Below, in pieces: positions 20,440-31,769 of a stretch of 64,000 nt of DNA. Below the pieces are notes generated by a model. The model was not told the origin of the DNA and did not search any database. It saw only the letters and a list, made by a program, of their open reading frames with translations. Position numbers and translations under genes: made by a program. The DNA lies in NCBI RefSeq assembly GCF_040869045.1, contig NC_090321.1:28579426-28643425 (forward strand). Reading direction: 5' to 3'. The DNA is from Eurosta solidaginis (Eukaryota; Arthropoda; Insecta; Diptera; Tephritidae). Each line of letters starts with the position of its first letter. Within the stretch, counting starts at the first letter, position 1.

Positions 20440-21180
20440 CAAAGTTCTAATATGCCTGTTTAACGCAATGATGCAAATGCGTATTTCAATAATAATTCAT
20501 TTAAGTTGAAATTACCTAAAGCTAACAATGTAAAGTGGCTGGGTGATTTTTCAAGGATCAAATAAAATATTGGTAATTCACAAGATTTTAAATTCATTAA
20601 TGGAACAAAACTCTGGTAACCGATGTAGTTATTGCTGATGGAACCACTATCGCGGATATCTTTATACACACACGCAAGGGTTCACCGAGAGGGGGAATTG
20701 GATATTTATGAATTACAAACCAACGTAGTGTTTGAATACTTCCTTTTACTATGATGTTGCTTGATGGTAACTTACTTTTGGATATATTGTGGATTGATGA
20801 TAATTTGGTTGAATCGGGTGTCACGTGATGTTGTAGATGTCCTTTGATGGTACTGCTTGCTTAATCATCCAGATGAGCTGTAGATGATTAGTATACTTAT
20901 TGATCCGGTGGCTTGGTCAATGTACGCTGATAGCAACAAGTAAAAACAAGAGAGCGAGATCACGCATCGCACTCGTATTTATAGGATATATTATTTATGG
21001 AAGGCAACTCACGCATATGACGACTGGAAGTATTGGGTGGCAACTCCATTCTACTTTAAAGCTAGGGTTTAATGAACGTAAGTCCTATAACTAGTGAGGT
21101 GAACGTAAGTCTCCGAGGAAGTGATCGCAAGTCACAAAAAACCAATTAAGGACAGGAATATCATTATCTATTTAAGTGAG
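20440..21180. other. No gene seen
   Basis: No recognisable ORF or repeat homology. It contains the short direct repeats gaacgtaagtcctat/gaacgtaagtctccg at about 21073 and 21102. Confidence 0.4.
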
Positions 21181-21429
21181 CATAACTAATTTAAAAAATG
21201 TCTGTACATTGGAGATATTTCAGAAAAAATTATTGGAGAGGTTCTTATTGGACCCCCTGAACGCAAATCAGCAGTTTTTTTTTTAATTTTTTATCTGTCT
21301 GTCTATGTGTATGTTTGAACTAGCATCACTTAGAAACCTCTGCATAGAACTGAATACAACTTTGACCATTGTATTAGCCGAGGTCTAACTTATATTATAG
21401 AATACATATCAAACCACTAGACCACTAGG

Positions 21430-21610
21430 TACCTGAAAACCAAAACATGGACAAGGGTATTGTTCAGATATTTTTGTACAACATTGACATTAAATGAAAG
21501 CTGTTGTTGTGATGAGAGTTTTAATACAAAGGGTATTGTTCTGCATTATCTCAGCCAGCTTACGAGATAAAGGTGAAAATGTGTGGTTCTAATGTAGTGA
21601 CCTCGTAACA
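21430..21610 (+). repeat. Decayed minisatellite unit related to families B and C
   Basis: The stretch ttgtacaacattgacattaa then atgaaagctgttgttgtgat and gagttttaatacaaaggg aligns with the core of the ~130-bp units at 3100-4330. It is a single degenerate unit or two with heavy divergence. Confidence 0.5.
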
Positions 21611-21619
21611 GGCTTTCCA

Positions 21620-22336
21620 ATCTACCAACAAAATCCTTCGTAACGTATTTATGAGGTACATTTTAAGAACTACTAGGAGTGTATTTCAATCATAAAAATT
21701 AAAAAAATATTTAAAAGATTCAGCCGTACCAAATTTTCGGATTATTAAAAGTTCGTTCAAGAATATAGGTCGAACTTTTCTTTACAATGACGCGGTACAT
21801 TTAATCCAAGAGCAGGACACAAGCTGCCATGCATTGTGTGTGAGAGTTATATGAAGTTCTGCTTAGGTTAAGATCCTGATTAGAACTGGTAAGTAGCTCT
21901 AACAGATAATCAATTTGCAGTGCAGCAACTTGTTTCTTCCTTTTATGTTGTTGCAACAAACTCTTGGTTTTGTCAGCGAGCTTCGCTGTCGCTTAAATTT
22001 TAAGCCACGCTCAAAGCAAATGTTTTAACCTAAAATCAGGAATAACAGAAGGCTCATCAGAAATAGTAAAATATGCACGCTAAACCAGAGAATGCGACAG
22101 TCCACTTTAGGAAAAATCCACGGACACAGATGGAGTATTTCATAGCGACGGGTGGGACATTTCCACTGGACTTTGACTCCAACTTTTAATAATTTCTCTG
22201 TAACAAGTAATTAACGAAGTTTTGAAATATATTCACTCAAAAAAAAAATACTCGTTTGATACGAAGATAATTAAGCATTAAACTTAGGTGTGCAATTTAC
22301 ATGAAAAATTTACATTTTGTAAGAGCGACGGGTGGG
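21620..22336. other. No gene seen
   Basis: Contains a short motif gagcgacgggtgggac twice (about 22145 as atagcgacgggtgggaca, and 22323) about 180 bp apart. Nothing else was recognised. Confidence 0.4.
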
Positions 22337-22353
22337 ACTACGAAATCACTCGC

Positions 22354-22492
22354 TTCTAACACCCCTCTCATTATTATCCACCACTGTTGAAACAGCAAGT
22401 TTCCTTCGACTCCCGTTAGAGGATATTGATGACAATTTGTGATCGGTCGCACCCATTGGATGCGGCGAAGCACTGCTACAACAACAACAACA
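22354..22492 (+). mobile_element. 5'-truncated jockey LINE tail, 139 bp, with 17-bp target-site duplication
   Basis: The sequence ttctaacacccctctcatta ... gaggatattgatgacaattt ... gcgaagcactgctacaacaa is the 3' end of the same jockey family as at 2660-3022. The direct repeat actacgaaatcactcgc flanks it perfectly at 22337-22353 and 22493-22509. It is a clean example of abortive target-primed reverse transcription: only the last 139 bases were inserted, ending in (CAA)n. Confidence 0.93.
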
Positions 22493-22509
22493 ACTACGAA
22501 ATCACTCGC

Positions 22510-23270
22510 CTAGTTAACGGATGACTTCATTTTCCAGTTTCAGACGAGCAAAGAAAAAATAGAAGCTCATTTAAGCTTTTAAGGGATGAGAAAATCTGTC
22601 GCCAACAGTTTTTTATCCGTGTCGGGTTTTTTGGCGGAATGACCCAAATGCAAAAAATTTTATTTTCAAAATTTATAAAAATTTCACCTCTTGTTTTTCA
22701 GAAAACAATATTTTCGAGATCTCCTGAGATTTCTTTTAGTGGGATGACATTTTTCAAACACTTTCATAAGCTTAACTTAAATCTGCCTTTATTGTCCAAT
22801 TATCTAACCATACGAAATTGTAAACACTCCTACAGAGGAATGGATACCTACTCATTGCAAGCACCATTAGAAAAGTTGATTAGATCAAATTAATTAGAGC
22901 TTATATATTTACGAGCAGGCGTAACAATATTCATTACATTTCAAGTGTACATATAAACTTATAATAAACAAATAGCGTCATGGGGCGTAAGCTGAAGAAG
23001 AGCGTAAGATAACAACGCCCAGTGATTTACCAAAAAATTGGCATACAACTTAATCAGAGACTACGGTTAAAAGCACAATAATAAAATTTGTTATGCATAT
23101 AAAAATCAGTGACAGCAAAACAAACAAAATAGGCAATGGTAAGGATTAAAAGGGACTTTGTCAGTATGAGTGGGAAATGAAACTTATTTACGTGCGCTGA
23201 TGTGTTCAAGTCAGCGCCCACTACGGTATCAGCGCAATGACTTCACGTTATTGAGAGAGCATAACCTGGC
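22510..23270. other. No gene seen
   Basis: An 84-codon open frame at 22639 shows no domain. AT-rich, no repeat homology noticed. Confidence 0.4.
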
Positions 23271-23289
23271 GCTTCAGCTGATTTTTGAT

Positions 23290-23560
23290 ATGCAAACATC
23301 TTTGTTGACGGTATGGAGGAATCCTGAATCTAAGCGTAAGATGTAAGTGTAAGTGTAAAAGAAAGAGGTAAGTTATACATATGTATCCCCGATGTTGGTG
23401 CAGTATTGGTAAATGTACTGAATGCAGTACCAGAGAATGTATAAGAATATTCGTCATATGTAGTTTTGGTATGCTGTATGGAGTAGTGAAGAATGAGAGC
23501 GTAAGTATTGTCACTTCACTGTGGCGTAATGTGCCGCAATGTGCATGATACATTATTTGG
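23290..23560 (-). repeat. Dispersed repeat pair member (partner at 19660-19905)
   Basis: On the minus strand it carries the same ccataccgtcaacaaagatg block and an upstream pyrimidine-rich segment as the sequence just before the solo LTR at 19919. The 129-codon minus frame here (23637-23248) is low-complexity (Leu/His-rich) and is not considered a gene. Confidence 0.5.
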
Positions 23561-23702
23561 TTTGCTTCCAATTTATTATGGGAGAGCTCTAACTCAAAAA
23601 AATTTGTTTCGAGACGTTCACTGGTATGTTTACACATAGAACTTCACTAGTACATGGTACTCACGATTTTATTTATTTTTTTTTTTTTAAATAAAGATAA
23701 AG

Positions 23703-23954
23703 CCATATATGTAATACTCCTATATTGCTACAAAAGCCTAGGTACATTCCCAAACATCAGAGTGCCGATATATTGCTGTTTAAACGTTTTTGTTTTTGTA
23801 TTCAAAAAACGAATGTACCTAAATTAGAATTTTTTCTAGTCACACTTATGCTGCTACAATCACAAACATTTTTTAGGCTGTCTTGTTTTGATTTCGAATT
23901 CAAAACAAATTGCGAGTATTTTCTATTAGCAATATAGGAGTATTACATATATGG
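23703..23954. mobile_element. Small inverted-repeat element (252 bp) with perfect 28-bp arms
   Basis: ccatatatgtaatactccta (23703 onward, 28 bp in all to 23730) is the exact reverse complement of 23927-23954. Inside, taggtacattc (23739) and gaatgtaccta (23811) form a second inverted pair. This looks like a MITE or foldback unit. No certain target-site duplication was seen, so the superfamily is unknown. Confidence 0.65.
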
Positions 23955-24008
23955 GGAAAGCAAAACATTTAACTGAGGTAAGTAAATTAATGTTGTATAC
24001 ATATATGA

Positions 24009-25691
24009 TTTTTATGCCCAGCTGTACTTGTACGCAGGGTATTATAACTTTGATTGGATAACGGTTGGTTGTAGAGGTATAAAGGAATCGAGATAGATAT
24101 AGACTTCCATATATCAAAATCATCAGTATCAAACAAAAATTTGATTGAGCCATGTCCGTCCGTCCGTCTGTCTATCCATCTGTCCGTTAACACGATAAAT
24201 TGAGTAAATATTGGGATATCTTCACCAAATTTGGTACACGAGCCTATATGGACCCAGAATAGGTCGGTATTGAAAATGAACCAAATCGGATGATAACCAC
24301 GCCCACTTTTTAGGTATAAAAATTTTGGAAAACACATAAAACCTGATTATTTAGTAAATAATACACCTAGAATGTTGAAATTTGACGTGTGGACTGATAT
24401 TTAGACACTTGATAAAAATTTGAAAAAATTTTTTAAAATTGGCATGGCTCCGCCCACTTGTGACAAAATAAATTTTACAAATATTATTAATCATAAATCA
24501 AAAATCCTTAATCCCGATCTAAGGCCAAGCTTCTCTTCCAATTTTCGTCGTGCTCCTCTTGATTTTCCCTACAAATTGGCCGGACGGGACCTACATGTTT
24601 TATGCCGACTCCGAACGGCATCTGCAAGGCAGATGAGTTTTCACTGAGAGCTTTTCATGGCAGAAATACACTCGGAGCGCTTGCCAAACAGTGCCGTGGG
24701 GCGACCCCGCTTAGAAAAACTTTCTTCTAATTGAAAAACCTTATTTCTAAAATTTTTGATGTTGCTTTGCCCGGGGTGTGAACCCAGGGCATACGGTGTG
24801 GTAGGCGGACCACGCTCAATTTTATATAAAAGATTTCTAAAAGGGTCGTGGACGAATTAAATAAGCTATATCTTTGCAAAACATAGGTTTATATCAATGG
24901 TATTTCATTTCCCAAGTGGATTTATATCAATAAATAGGAAAAACTTCAAATTTAAAAAAAAAATGGGCGTGGGACCGCCCCTTTTATGACTAAGCAATTT
25001 TCTATGTTTTGGGAGCCGAAACTCGAAGAAAAATTAACAGATCGGAATAAAATTGAGTGCAAAAATTTTCCCTATAGCAGGGCATATTTCTAGAAAAAAT
25101 GGACGAGATCGGTTAAATACCTCGCCCACTTTTATATAAAAGATTTTTAAAAGGGTCGTAGACGAAAATAATAAGCTATATCTTAGCAAAAAAGAGCTTT
25201 GTATCAATAGAATTTTACACTCTAAATTGAATTATAACATTAAATTGGAAAACACTAACATTTTTTAAATTGGGTGTAGCACCTCCCCTTTTTTGTTTAA
25301 GCAATTTTCAATGTTTCGGGAGCCAAACTCGAAGAAAAATTTACATATCGTAACAAAATTGGGTACATATATTTTCCTTATGGCAGAAAATATTTCTAGT
25401 AAAAATGGATTAGATTGGTTAAGGACTACGCCCACTTTTACATAAATGACTTTAGAAAGGGTCGTAGTCAAAAATAATAAGTTAAATCTTAGCGAAAATA
25501 GTTTTGTACCAATCGTATTTTGTGCCATTATAACAAGAAATGGGAAAAAATTCAAATCTTGAAAAATGGGTTTGGCACTGCTCCTTTCTTACAATGCATT
25601 TCCCAACGTTTCTGGACAACAACAGCATTTCAAGTGTATAGCTGGGTATATAATGTTCGATTTCACCCGAACTTAGACTTCCTTACTTGTT
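24009..25691 (-). mobile_element. Helentron-like element, family A, near-complete copy (H4) with nested SINE
   Basis: Minus strand: the 5' end (complement of 25691) reads aacaagtaaggaagtctaag then ttcgggtgaaatcgaacatt and ATACCCAGCTATAC. The 3' end (complement of 24009) reads caagtacagctgggcataaa. It carries repeated 'gtgggcgtagtcctt aaccaatct' blocks and, near the 3' end, gacggacggacatggc and tacctctacaaccaaccgtt. The architecture is the same as H1. A truncated SINE occupies 24516-24816. No ORFs of its own. Confidence 0.72.
24516..24816 (-). mobile_element. tRNA-derived SINE, copy 5, truncated at both ends
   Basis: Minus strand includes GCGTGGTCCGCCTACCACAC, the B-box-like GGGTTCACACCCC and the body down to GGCCTTAGATC. 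The head before GCGTG and the tail after TTAGATC are missing, and no flanking duplication is seen. This suggests deletion or gene conversion rather than a simple insertion. Confidence 0.8.
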
Positions 25692-25699
25692 ATAGCTGA

Positions 25700-26990
25700 A
25701 ATTGCTGGTGCTATAAGATGTAGTGTTAAATACCGTCACGCTTCAATCTTACAATATATCGCATCAGCAGTATAAACTCATATTCGCGGTGCCGTGGGCC
25801 CGTGCTGCGTTATACAGCACTAAGCAGCACATAAAGGATACACTGCTTGAAGAATTAAAAGTAAAGATGTTGTGTGCGTTATGTAATGAAATGGGGTAAG
25901 GGAAGTATTATGAATACCTATGCGGGCGGCTCGTGGGGCAAGGTCGGTTATAAAAACTGAAGTTTAACAAATGAAACCAATGAAATGAAACGAGTTAAAT
26001 AAAGAAATGAAGGAGGAAGTGAATGGAAATTGTTTGAAAAGTTTTTTTGCCGACTGACTGTATTTACACTGGCACACCAAAATAGAAAAATTACACGTTT
26101 TACTCAAGTCACAAGACGGTACAAAATTATATCAACAGCATGCGCATATACAAACATAAATAACAGTAAATACAATAAATGTTTAAAAACTTCAAGCAGA
26201 GGAAAAACTTACCTTGCTACAAATGTACACTTTCTGATTATAATAAAAATTAAATAAATACCGTTCAACTTAGCTGTAGTAATAAACACACATTCATAAA
26301 ATAACCAACATAAACAAAGGGGTGGAAAAATAGTCGAACAGGTATGTACGTAATTGCGGCTACATTGCAACCCTCGTTAATTTGTAATAAAATCCGATTA
26401 TAACCACAAAATTGCACGTGGTAGTTTTAAAGATGGGAGTAAGTGGACACAGAATGCGGAAAACCTAAAACACAGCACTGGACAAGATTTCAACAGACAA
26501 TAAAGAGATTTGTCTGTTTTTTGTGCTGGCTCGTCTGCTCTTATCTAGTGGTGAGCATACAAATTATGTGCTTGCTATGCAGGGTTAAACTAATAAAGCA
26601 TTAATTGGCATTTATACGCATTTAAACGCATTTGGTTAAGCAAAAATCCACATTTACTTGCCACAACCTGATGCGCCATGCATCATTTTATATGTGAATC
26701 CTTCACGCGCTTTACGTTAATTAATGTTCTGTTTCTAATTATAGTGCAAAATCAGTTTTAAGCAGCAAAAGACTTATTTGAATATTATCTATCTGCCGCT
26801 AATTTGTATGCGTGGAACTTTAAAATAAAATATCTGTTATTTTATTTTTATATTACCTGAAACCATTTATATTTTCAGTAAAGTAAACTACAAAGATATA
26901 TTCTTATCTATAGATGGTGGGCAAGTAACATAAGTTGTCCTTGCATACGATCATGGCAATACCTCCAGTGTACGTTAAATAGGATAATAC
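25700..26990. other. No gene seen
   Basis: AT-rich, no domain-bearing frame and no homology to other parts of the window noticed. It could be host intergenic or intronic DNA. Confidence 0.45.
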
Positions 26991-26999
26991 CAGGTAAGG

Positions 27000-28469
27000 T
27001 TATGCCCGGTATAAAAACTCCATAGCTTATATAATGAATTTCATATCAAATCCAATATGCGTTGAACCCGACCCACTCAGAATTTGATGAAATTTTGCAT
27101 GGGGTTACATCTTACCCACCCAAACACAACCTCATTTTTAGAAATTGCATTTTCGAAAAATTGTGGGCGTGGCAAGGTATCGAAATATCCGAAAATATTA
27201 GAAAAATTACGATAATAGGTACTTTTAAAGTGTGATTACTACGGAATGGCTTTACCGATTTCAAAGACCTTCATACGATTAGAAAGGTATTGAAATAAGC
27301 TTTCAAAAAAATACACCGTAAAATTTTTTAGTACACTGAAACAAAATTTTTTTTTTAAATAAAATTTAAAACTAAAAAAACACTTCAAAGATCAAGCGAT
27401 TTTGAAAAATAAAATTTTATTTTAGAAAGGTCTATTTAATATATATAACATATCTGAAAACTAAAATAGGATTTTTTTTTTTAATTTTTTTAAGTAAATG
27501 CATCTCTTGGTTACTTTCTCATATTTGGATATCACGCGTAAATTAATCAACCAATTTGAAAAATTTTTATACCGTTAGAAAGGTATTAAAATCACCTTTG
27601 AACACATATACTGTAAAGATTCTATATTACACTGAAAGAAAAAAAATTTTACAATTTTTTTTTCAAACTGGGAAAACACTTGAAAGACCAAGCGATTAAA
27701 AAAAAAAAATTTTTTAGAAAGGTAGAATTAAAATATATAACATATCTGAAAACTAGAAGGGTGTTTTTTTTTCTTTTTTTTTTATTTATTTAAATACATG
27801 CATCTCTTGGTTACTTTCTGATATTTTGATATCACGCGTAAACTAATCAACCGATTTCAAAAATTTGTATAACATTAGAAAGGTATTAAAATCACCTTTG
27901 AAAAAATACACTCTGAAAAATTTTTATTCCAGTGGGGTGCACCCCAGCTAACATCAAAACAACGGCTCGAATACTTCACGTACAAAAAAAAAATAACACC
28001 ATTTTAGTTTTCAGATATGTTATATATATTAAATAGACCTTTATAAAATAAAATTTTATTTTTCAAAATCGCTTGATCTTTGAAGTGTTTTTCAGTTTTA
28101 AATTTTATTAAAAAAAAATTTTTTTTTTCAGTGTACTAAACATTTTTACAGTGTATTTTTTTGAAAGCTTATTTCAATACCTTTCTAATGGTATGAAGAT
28201 CTTTGAAATCGGTAAAGCCATTCCGTAGTAATCACACTTTAAAAGTACCTATTATCGTCATTTTTCTAATATTTTCGGATATTTCGATACCTTCCCACGC
28301 CCACAATTTTTCGAAAATGAAATTTCTAAAAATGGGTGGGTAAGATGTAACCCCATGCAAAATTTCATTAAATTCTGAGGGGATCGGGTTCAAAATGTAC
28401 GTTTTTTTTCAGCCTTTGATATGAAATTCATCATATGAGCTTTTGCTTCTATGACAATATTGGGCATAA
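27000..28469. mobile_element. Foldback element (1.47 kb) with ~450-bp inverted arms
   Basis: The left arm 27025-27470 (gcttatataatgaatttcat ...) is mirrored by the right arm 28000-28440 (... atgaaattcatcatatgagc). Conserved landmarks in both include atttcgaaatatccga-type sequence, tagtaatcacactttaaaag and the poly-A/T runs. Outermost TTATGCCC/GGGCATAA (27000-27007, 28462-28469) may mark the true ends. Between the arms are further direct units of ~290 bp (atgcatctcttggttacttt at 27499 and 27797, each followed by gaaaggtattaaaatcacct), related to the arm sequence. Such long arms with internal repeats fit FB-type or foldback elements. No transposase is present. Confidence 0.78.
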
Positions 28470-29260
28470 GTTCAAACTGCGACTGATAAGGCATCTGAAC
28501 AGATTTCTTTACTAAGCAGGCTGATGGCAAACTTCGGAGGACCAACAGAAAGCAAAGGGAACAGCTGATGGACATCACCCTATAGACGTTAATGCACTAC
28601 TCCGAAGTGTGGACAAACACACTCGTTGTACGCTTCAAACAGCTCTACAGTGTGAGCAGCTTCTCTGTGAGTAGTCCCCCCTTATCGCACTGTGTCAGGA
28701 CCAATCGTACAATAATAAGCGAAACTAAAGAAGAAAGTTAGAGAAAACAAAAAAGCAGACCAATCAAGAGCGCATGAAAGTCATTAGAGAGCAAGGAAGA
28801 AACGCCTAAGTTCTGGCAAGAATGGTAGGAAAATGAATAACGGGGCACATGCAGAGTGTTACTTATTACAAATGTTGAAGCATGCAGCACAGGAAGTTCA
28901 ATGAAGTAAATTAGTACGTAATCCAAAAGTTCTCCAAGCCGAAGATCCCAAATGCGTTAACGGCGCTACAGACGAAGACGATGCTGAACACTCTTTCTTC
29001 AAATGCACGCGATGAAACCAGAGCAGACAAATGCTCGCGTTAAGAGACAGCCAAATTACATTCGATGATGTTACAGCGAAAATGTTTGGGGCACAGAAGA
29101 GTGACAACAAACCAGTAACTTCGAAGACAACATACTCAGAACAAAAAAGCTGCACCTGGACGCAGGAAAAATAGAAAGCCCTTACCCTGAAGTTATGCAA
29201 AGGCGCTGCAGGAGTGGACAATGGTTCCAAAAGGGTGGTTTTAAGTTCACGGATATATGG
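28470..29260 (+). pseudogene. R1/LOA-clade LINE, RT thumb and C-terminal cysteine region, decayed
   Basis: Reading the plus strand across frameshifts gives SLLSRLMANFGGPTESK (28505-28555; compare 'LSRLMPNIGGP' of R1/LOA), YSSEVWTNTLVVRFKQLYS, KFWQEW (about 28813), and EDPKCVNGATDEDDAEHS with FFKCTR (28945-29020), then QSRQMLALRDSQITFDDVTA. 'C..C ... DAEH..F.C.RW' is the C-terminal zinc-knuckle-like region of these elements. Stops interrupt most blocks. The 5' part is missing and the piece abuts the foldback element. Confidence 0.75.
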
Positions 29261-29382
29261 TTGCTGCGCCGGCAGCTGTTATGGCGCATAAGGAAATTTC
29301 CATCCTAACACGCTAAATAAAAGTATTTTATGTAAAAACTTATGAGTAACTTATTGCTTCAAGTGTTGTACTTCTAGAGTTG

Positions 29383-29821
29383 TTCTTGCTGTTGTTGTAG
29401 CGATAAGGGCACTCTCCAAAAAGCTTTGTTATCGATGTTGATGGTCTATTGTCGGATGCAGATCCGGTACGTTTCTGTAACAAGCATCATTAAGGTATTA
29501 GCCCGACCATCTCGGGAACGATCTGGTATGACCACATTAAACCTTCTAGGCCATACCGCCCTCCCACCCCCTAGATCAATAAGGAACTTGGGTCACTAGA
29601 GCCTCGGCTTTTAAAGAAACAGGATTTGCCTCGGTTAGGTGAGGCTGCCAATTTGTTTGGAGAAGTTATATATTGCGTTGGCAACCGCTTTAAAGGGTTG
29701 AGCTACAAAACCCCTTTGAAAGCTGCGCTACAAAATCTCTTGAATCCATTTGGTATTTTAGTTGGCTCTTACGACAGGCATACCTGCCGCGGATATATTT
29801 TCTAAGCCCCCTAACCCGCCG
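29383..29821 (-). repeat. CAA-tailed repeat (family R), near full-length, minus strand
   Basis: On the minus strand it begins gcgggttagggggcttagaa, contains ggcaggtatgcctgtcgtaa and gagccaactaaaataccaaa, and ends tcgctacaacaacagcaaga. It is about 90 bp longer in the middle than the 7964-8313 copy, which seems internally deleted. Conserved blocks (cccgagatggtcgggctaat, ccggatctgcatccgac) near the 3' end form small palindromes. Confidence 0.7.
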
Positions 29822-29839
29822 AGGTGAGTTGTCTTTATT

Positions 29840-31245
29840 GCTTGTGTTTCGGTAAAATTTTTTAATGGTTTGTAATGTGTTTGATTTACTTAAGTTTTTA
29901 AATACTGTCTTTAAATAGCAATAAATTATTCACCATTTTTTGTATAATTTAACAACAGCTGAAATATTTTAACTTAATTTATTATATCATCGTCCTTTAG
30001 CTAAAGGGCATTTTGAAATATTTAGACAAAATTGATTGAAAAATTTAGAATGCAATTATTTAACAACAACATCAAAATATACAAATTTTACTTAAAGTGT
30101 CTAATAACATTTTTTTGAAAATAAACTGACTAACGATACAAGTACTAATGTAATTATCATACATAATATTTACATACGTACTTATAGATATGTAAACACA
30201 CAAGTTCCTATTAAATTTAGTTTGATAGTTATATTGTTGATATTGTTTTTGGTGAAAATTTAAAATTATAGCAAAGTTTTAGATTAATCAATTAAGTTTT
30301 TGAAAATTTTGCTAAATTGTCAATTACTTGGAAAATAATAGCAATTATTTTGACAGCACACTCATATGCACCAACACATATTTAATGAACATGATAAAGA
30401 TTTCATAACAACATATTCGAAGGTCATGCATTTATATTACTTATATAAATATCTACACATATACATACTTATATCTTAATGTTTCTGTATTTGAAGACGT
30501 CCTTTTAGCAAAATTTCTTTTGCTAAACTGATGCAATTCTTGTGAATTTGGAGTACAGCGAACTAGAACTATCAAAATCTTTTTCAAACGTATCAACAAA
30601 ATGAAATCCCAGACAGTAGAAACTCATTCGGAATGGAAAATAAATATCAAATGCTCTTTCATATTCGTTAAGAAACATCTATTTGTAAAATCCCATCGCT
30701 TATACAAATCAATTTGGGTAATTTCTTGGGATGTAAGATTCAGATAGATCAGGACTTCTATCATGCGTTCAGTCTCGTCTTCACATTGTATTATTGTTGG
30801 CTGCAGGAGCAAAAATCTGAAATCTCAGCGGATATTAAGGGTAGCTGATCCTTTCTTTGACTGCGATAAAAATTTCCTCCCATGTACTATATGGTTTTGA
30901 TAACCTTAAATATACCATTTTACTGCTTTCGCTAGTAATTCTCTCCTAAAGAAAATGTTTTCTATTATAAAGAAATACTCTTGCGTGCTTCTGATGAATA
31001 CAGCTGAACCGTATGCTAGTGGACACGACTTGTCTTCGACGCAATCCTGAGGGAATAGAATTTAAGATTATGCAACTAGTCGGTTTAAGCATCTCCTAAA
31101 GTACGACCAGATCATGTTTTCATAATTCTTGTAGGCTTTGAACATTTTAATCATTCTAAGCCCAGCTGCCTTTACTTTCAGCGCTTACCCATGTGCGTTA
31201 GTTAAACAGCACTCGACTCTCGATTTTTTTCTAATAATCTGCACA
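29840..31245. other. No gene seen
   Basis: AT-rich. The ORFs are short and featureless, and no repeat homology was recognised. Confidence 0.45.
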
Positions 31246-31249
31246 CACC

Positions 31250-31763
31250 GTGAACAAGCGCATAAATATTTTGAATCAAAAAGCACACTATGGCGCAGGC
31301 GCTGTATTTCATATTGTCGCAGCAGCCACACTTATGTACATGTACACATACAAGGCGACGAATAATATTTCACACACATAACTAGCGGCTTAAAGCAAAG
31401 AAACTATCTCAAATGCACATATGTAGTCAACAGTTAAGTGCAGAAGTTGTTACTCACACATACACACGCATATAGCTAAATTACCAAGCAGGTGATACAA
31501 CAGTTCTAGAAGGTGAAACGTCTAGACCTTAGGAGATATATGCGGAGAGAGTATAAAAGCAGCGCAAACTTAAGAATGACTAATCAGTTTGATTTAAACA
31601 CTCTATTAGTTGTGAAGTATAATTGTGAAGTACTACTGCCAAAGTAGTCTAAATAAAGACCAGTTTGCAATACCGAATATTGGAGTTATTTATTCGACAG
31701 TTCACCGATTCGAACGTTAGCAGAAGGTTTAAGATAATCGGAGTCCCCCCAAAATTCGTTACA
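31250..31763 (+). mobile_element. Solo LTR, diverged copy of family L
   Basis: Shares with 19919-20433 the blocks gagagtataaaagcagcgca (TATA at 31552), atcagtttgatttaaacact, aataaagacc, tattcgacagttcaccgatt and the end aaaattcgttaca. The right edge (31763) is secure; the left edge is estimated by alignment because the TG terminus has decayed. The polyadenylation signal lies about 95 bp downstream of the TATA box, as in the first copy. Confidence 0.65.
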
Positions 31764-31769
31764 ATATGT

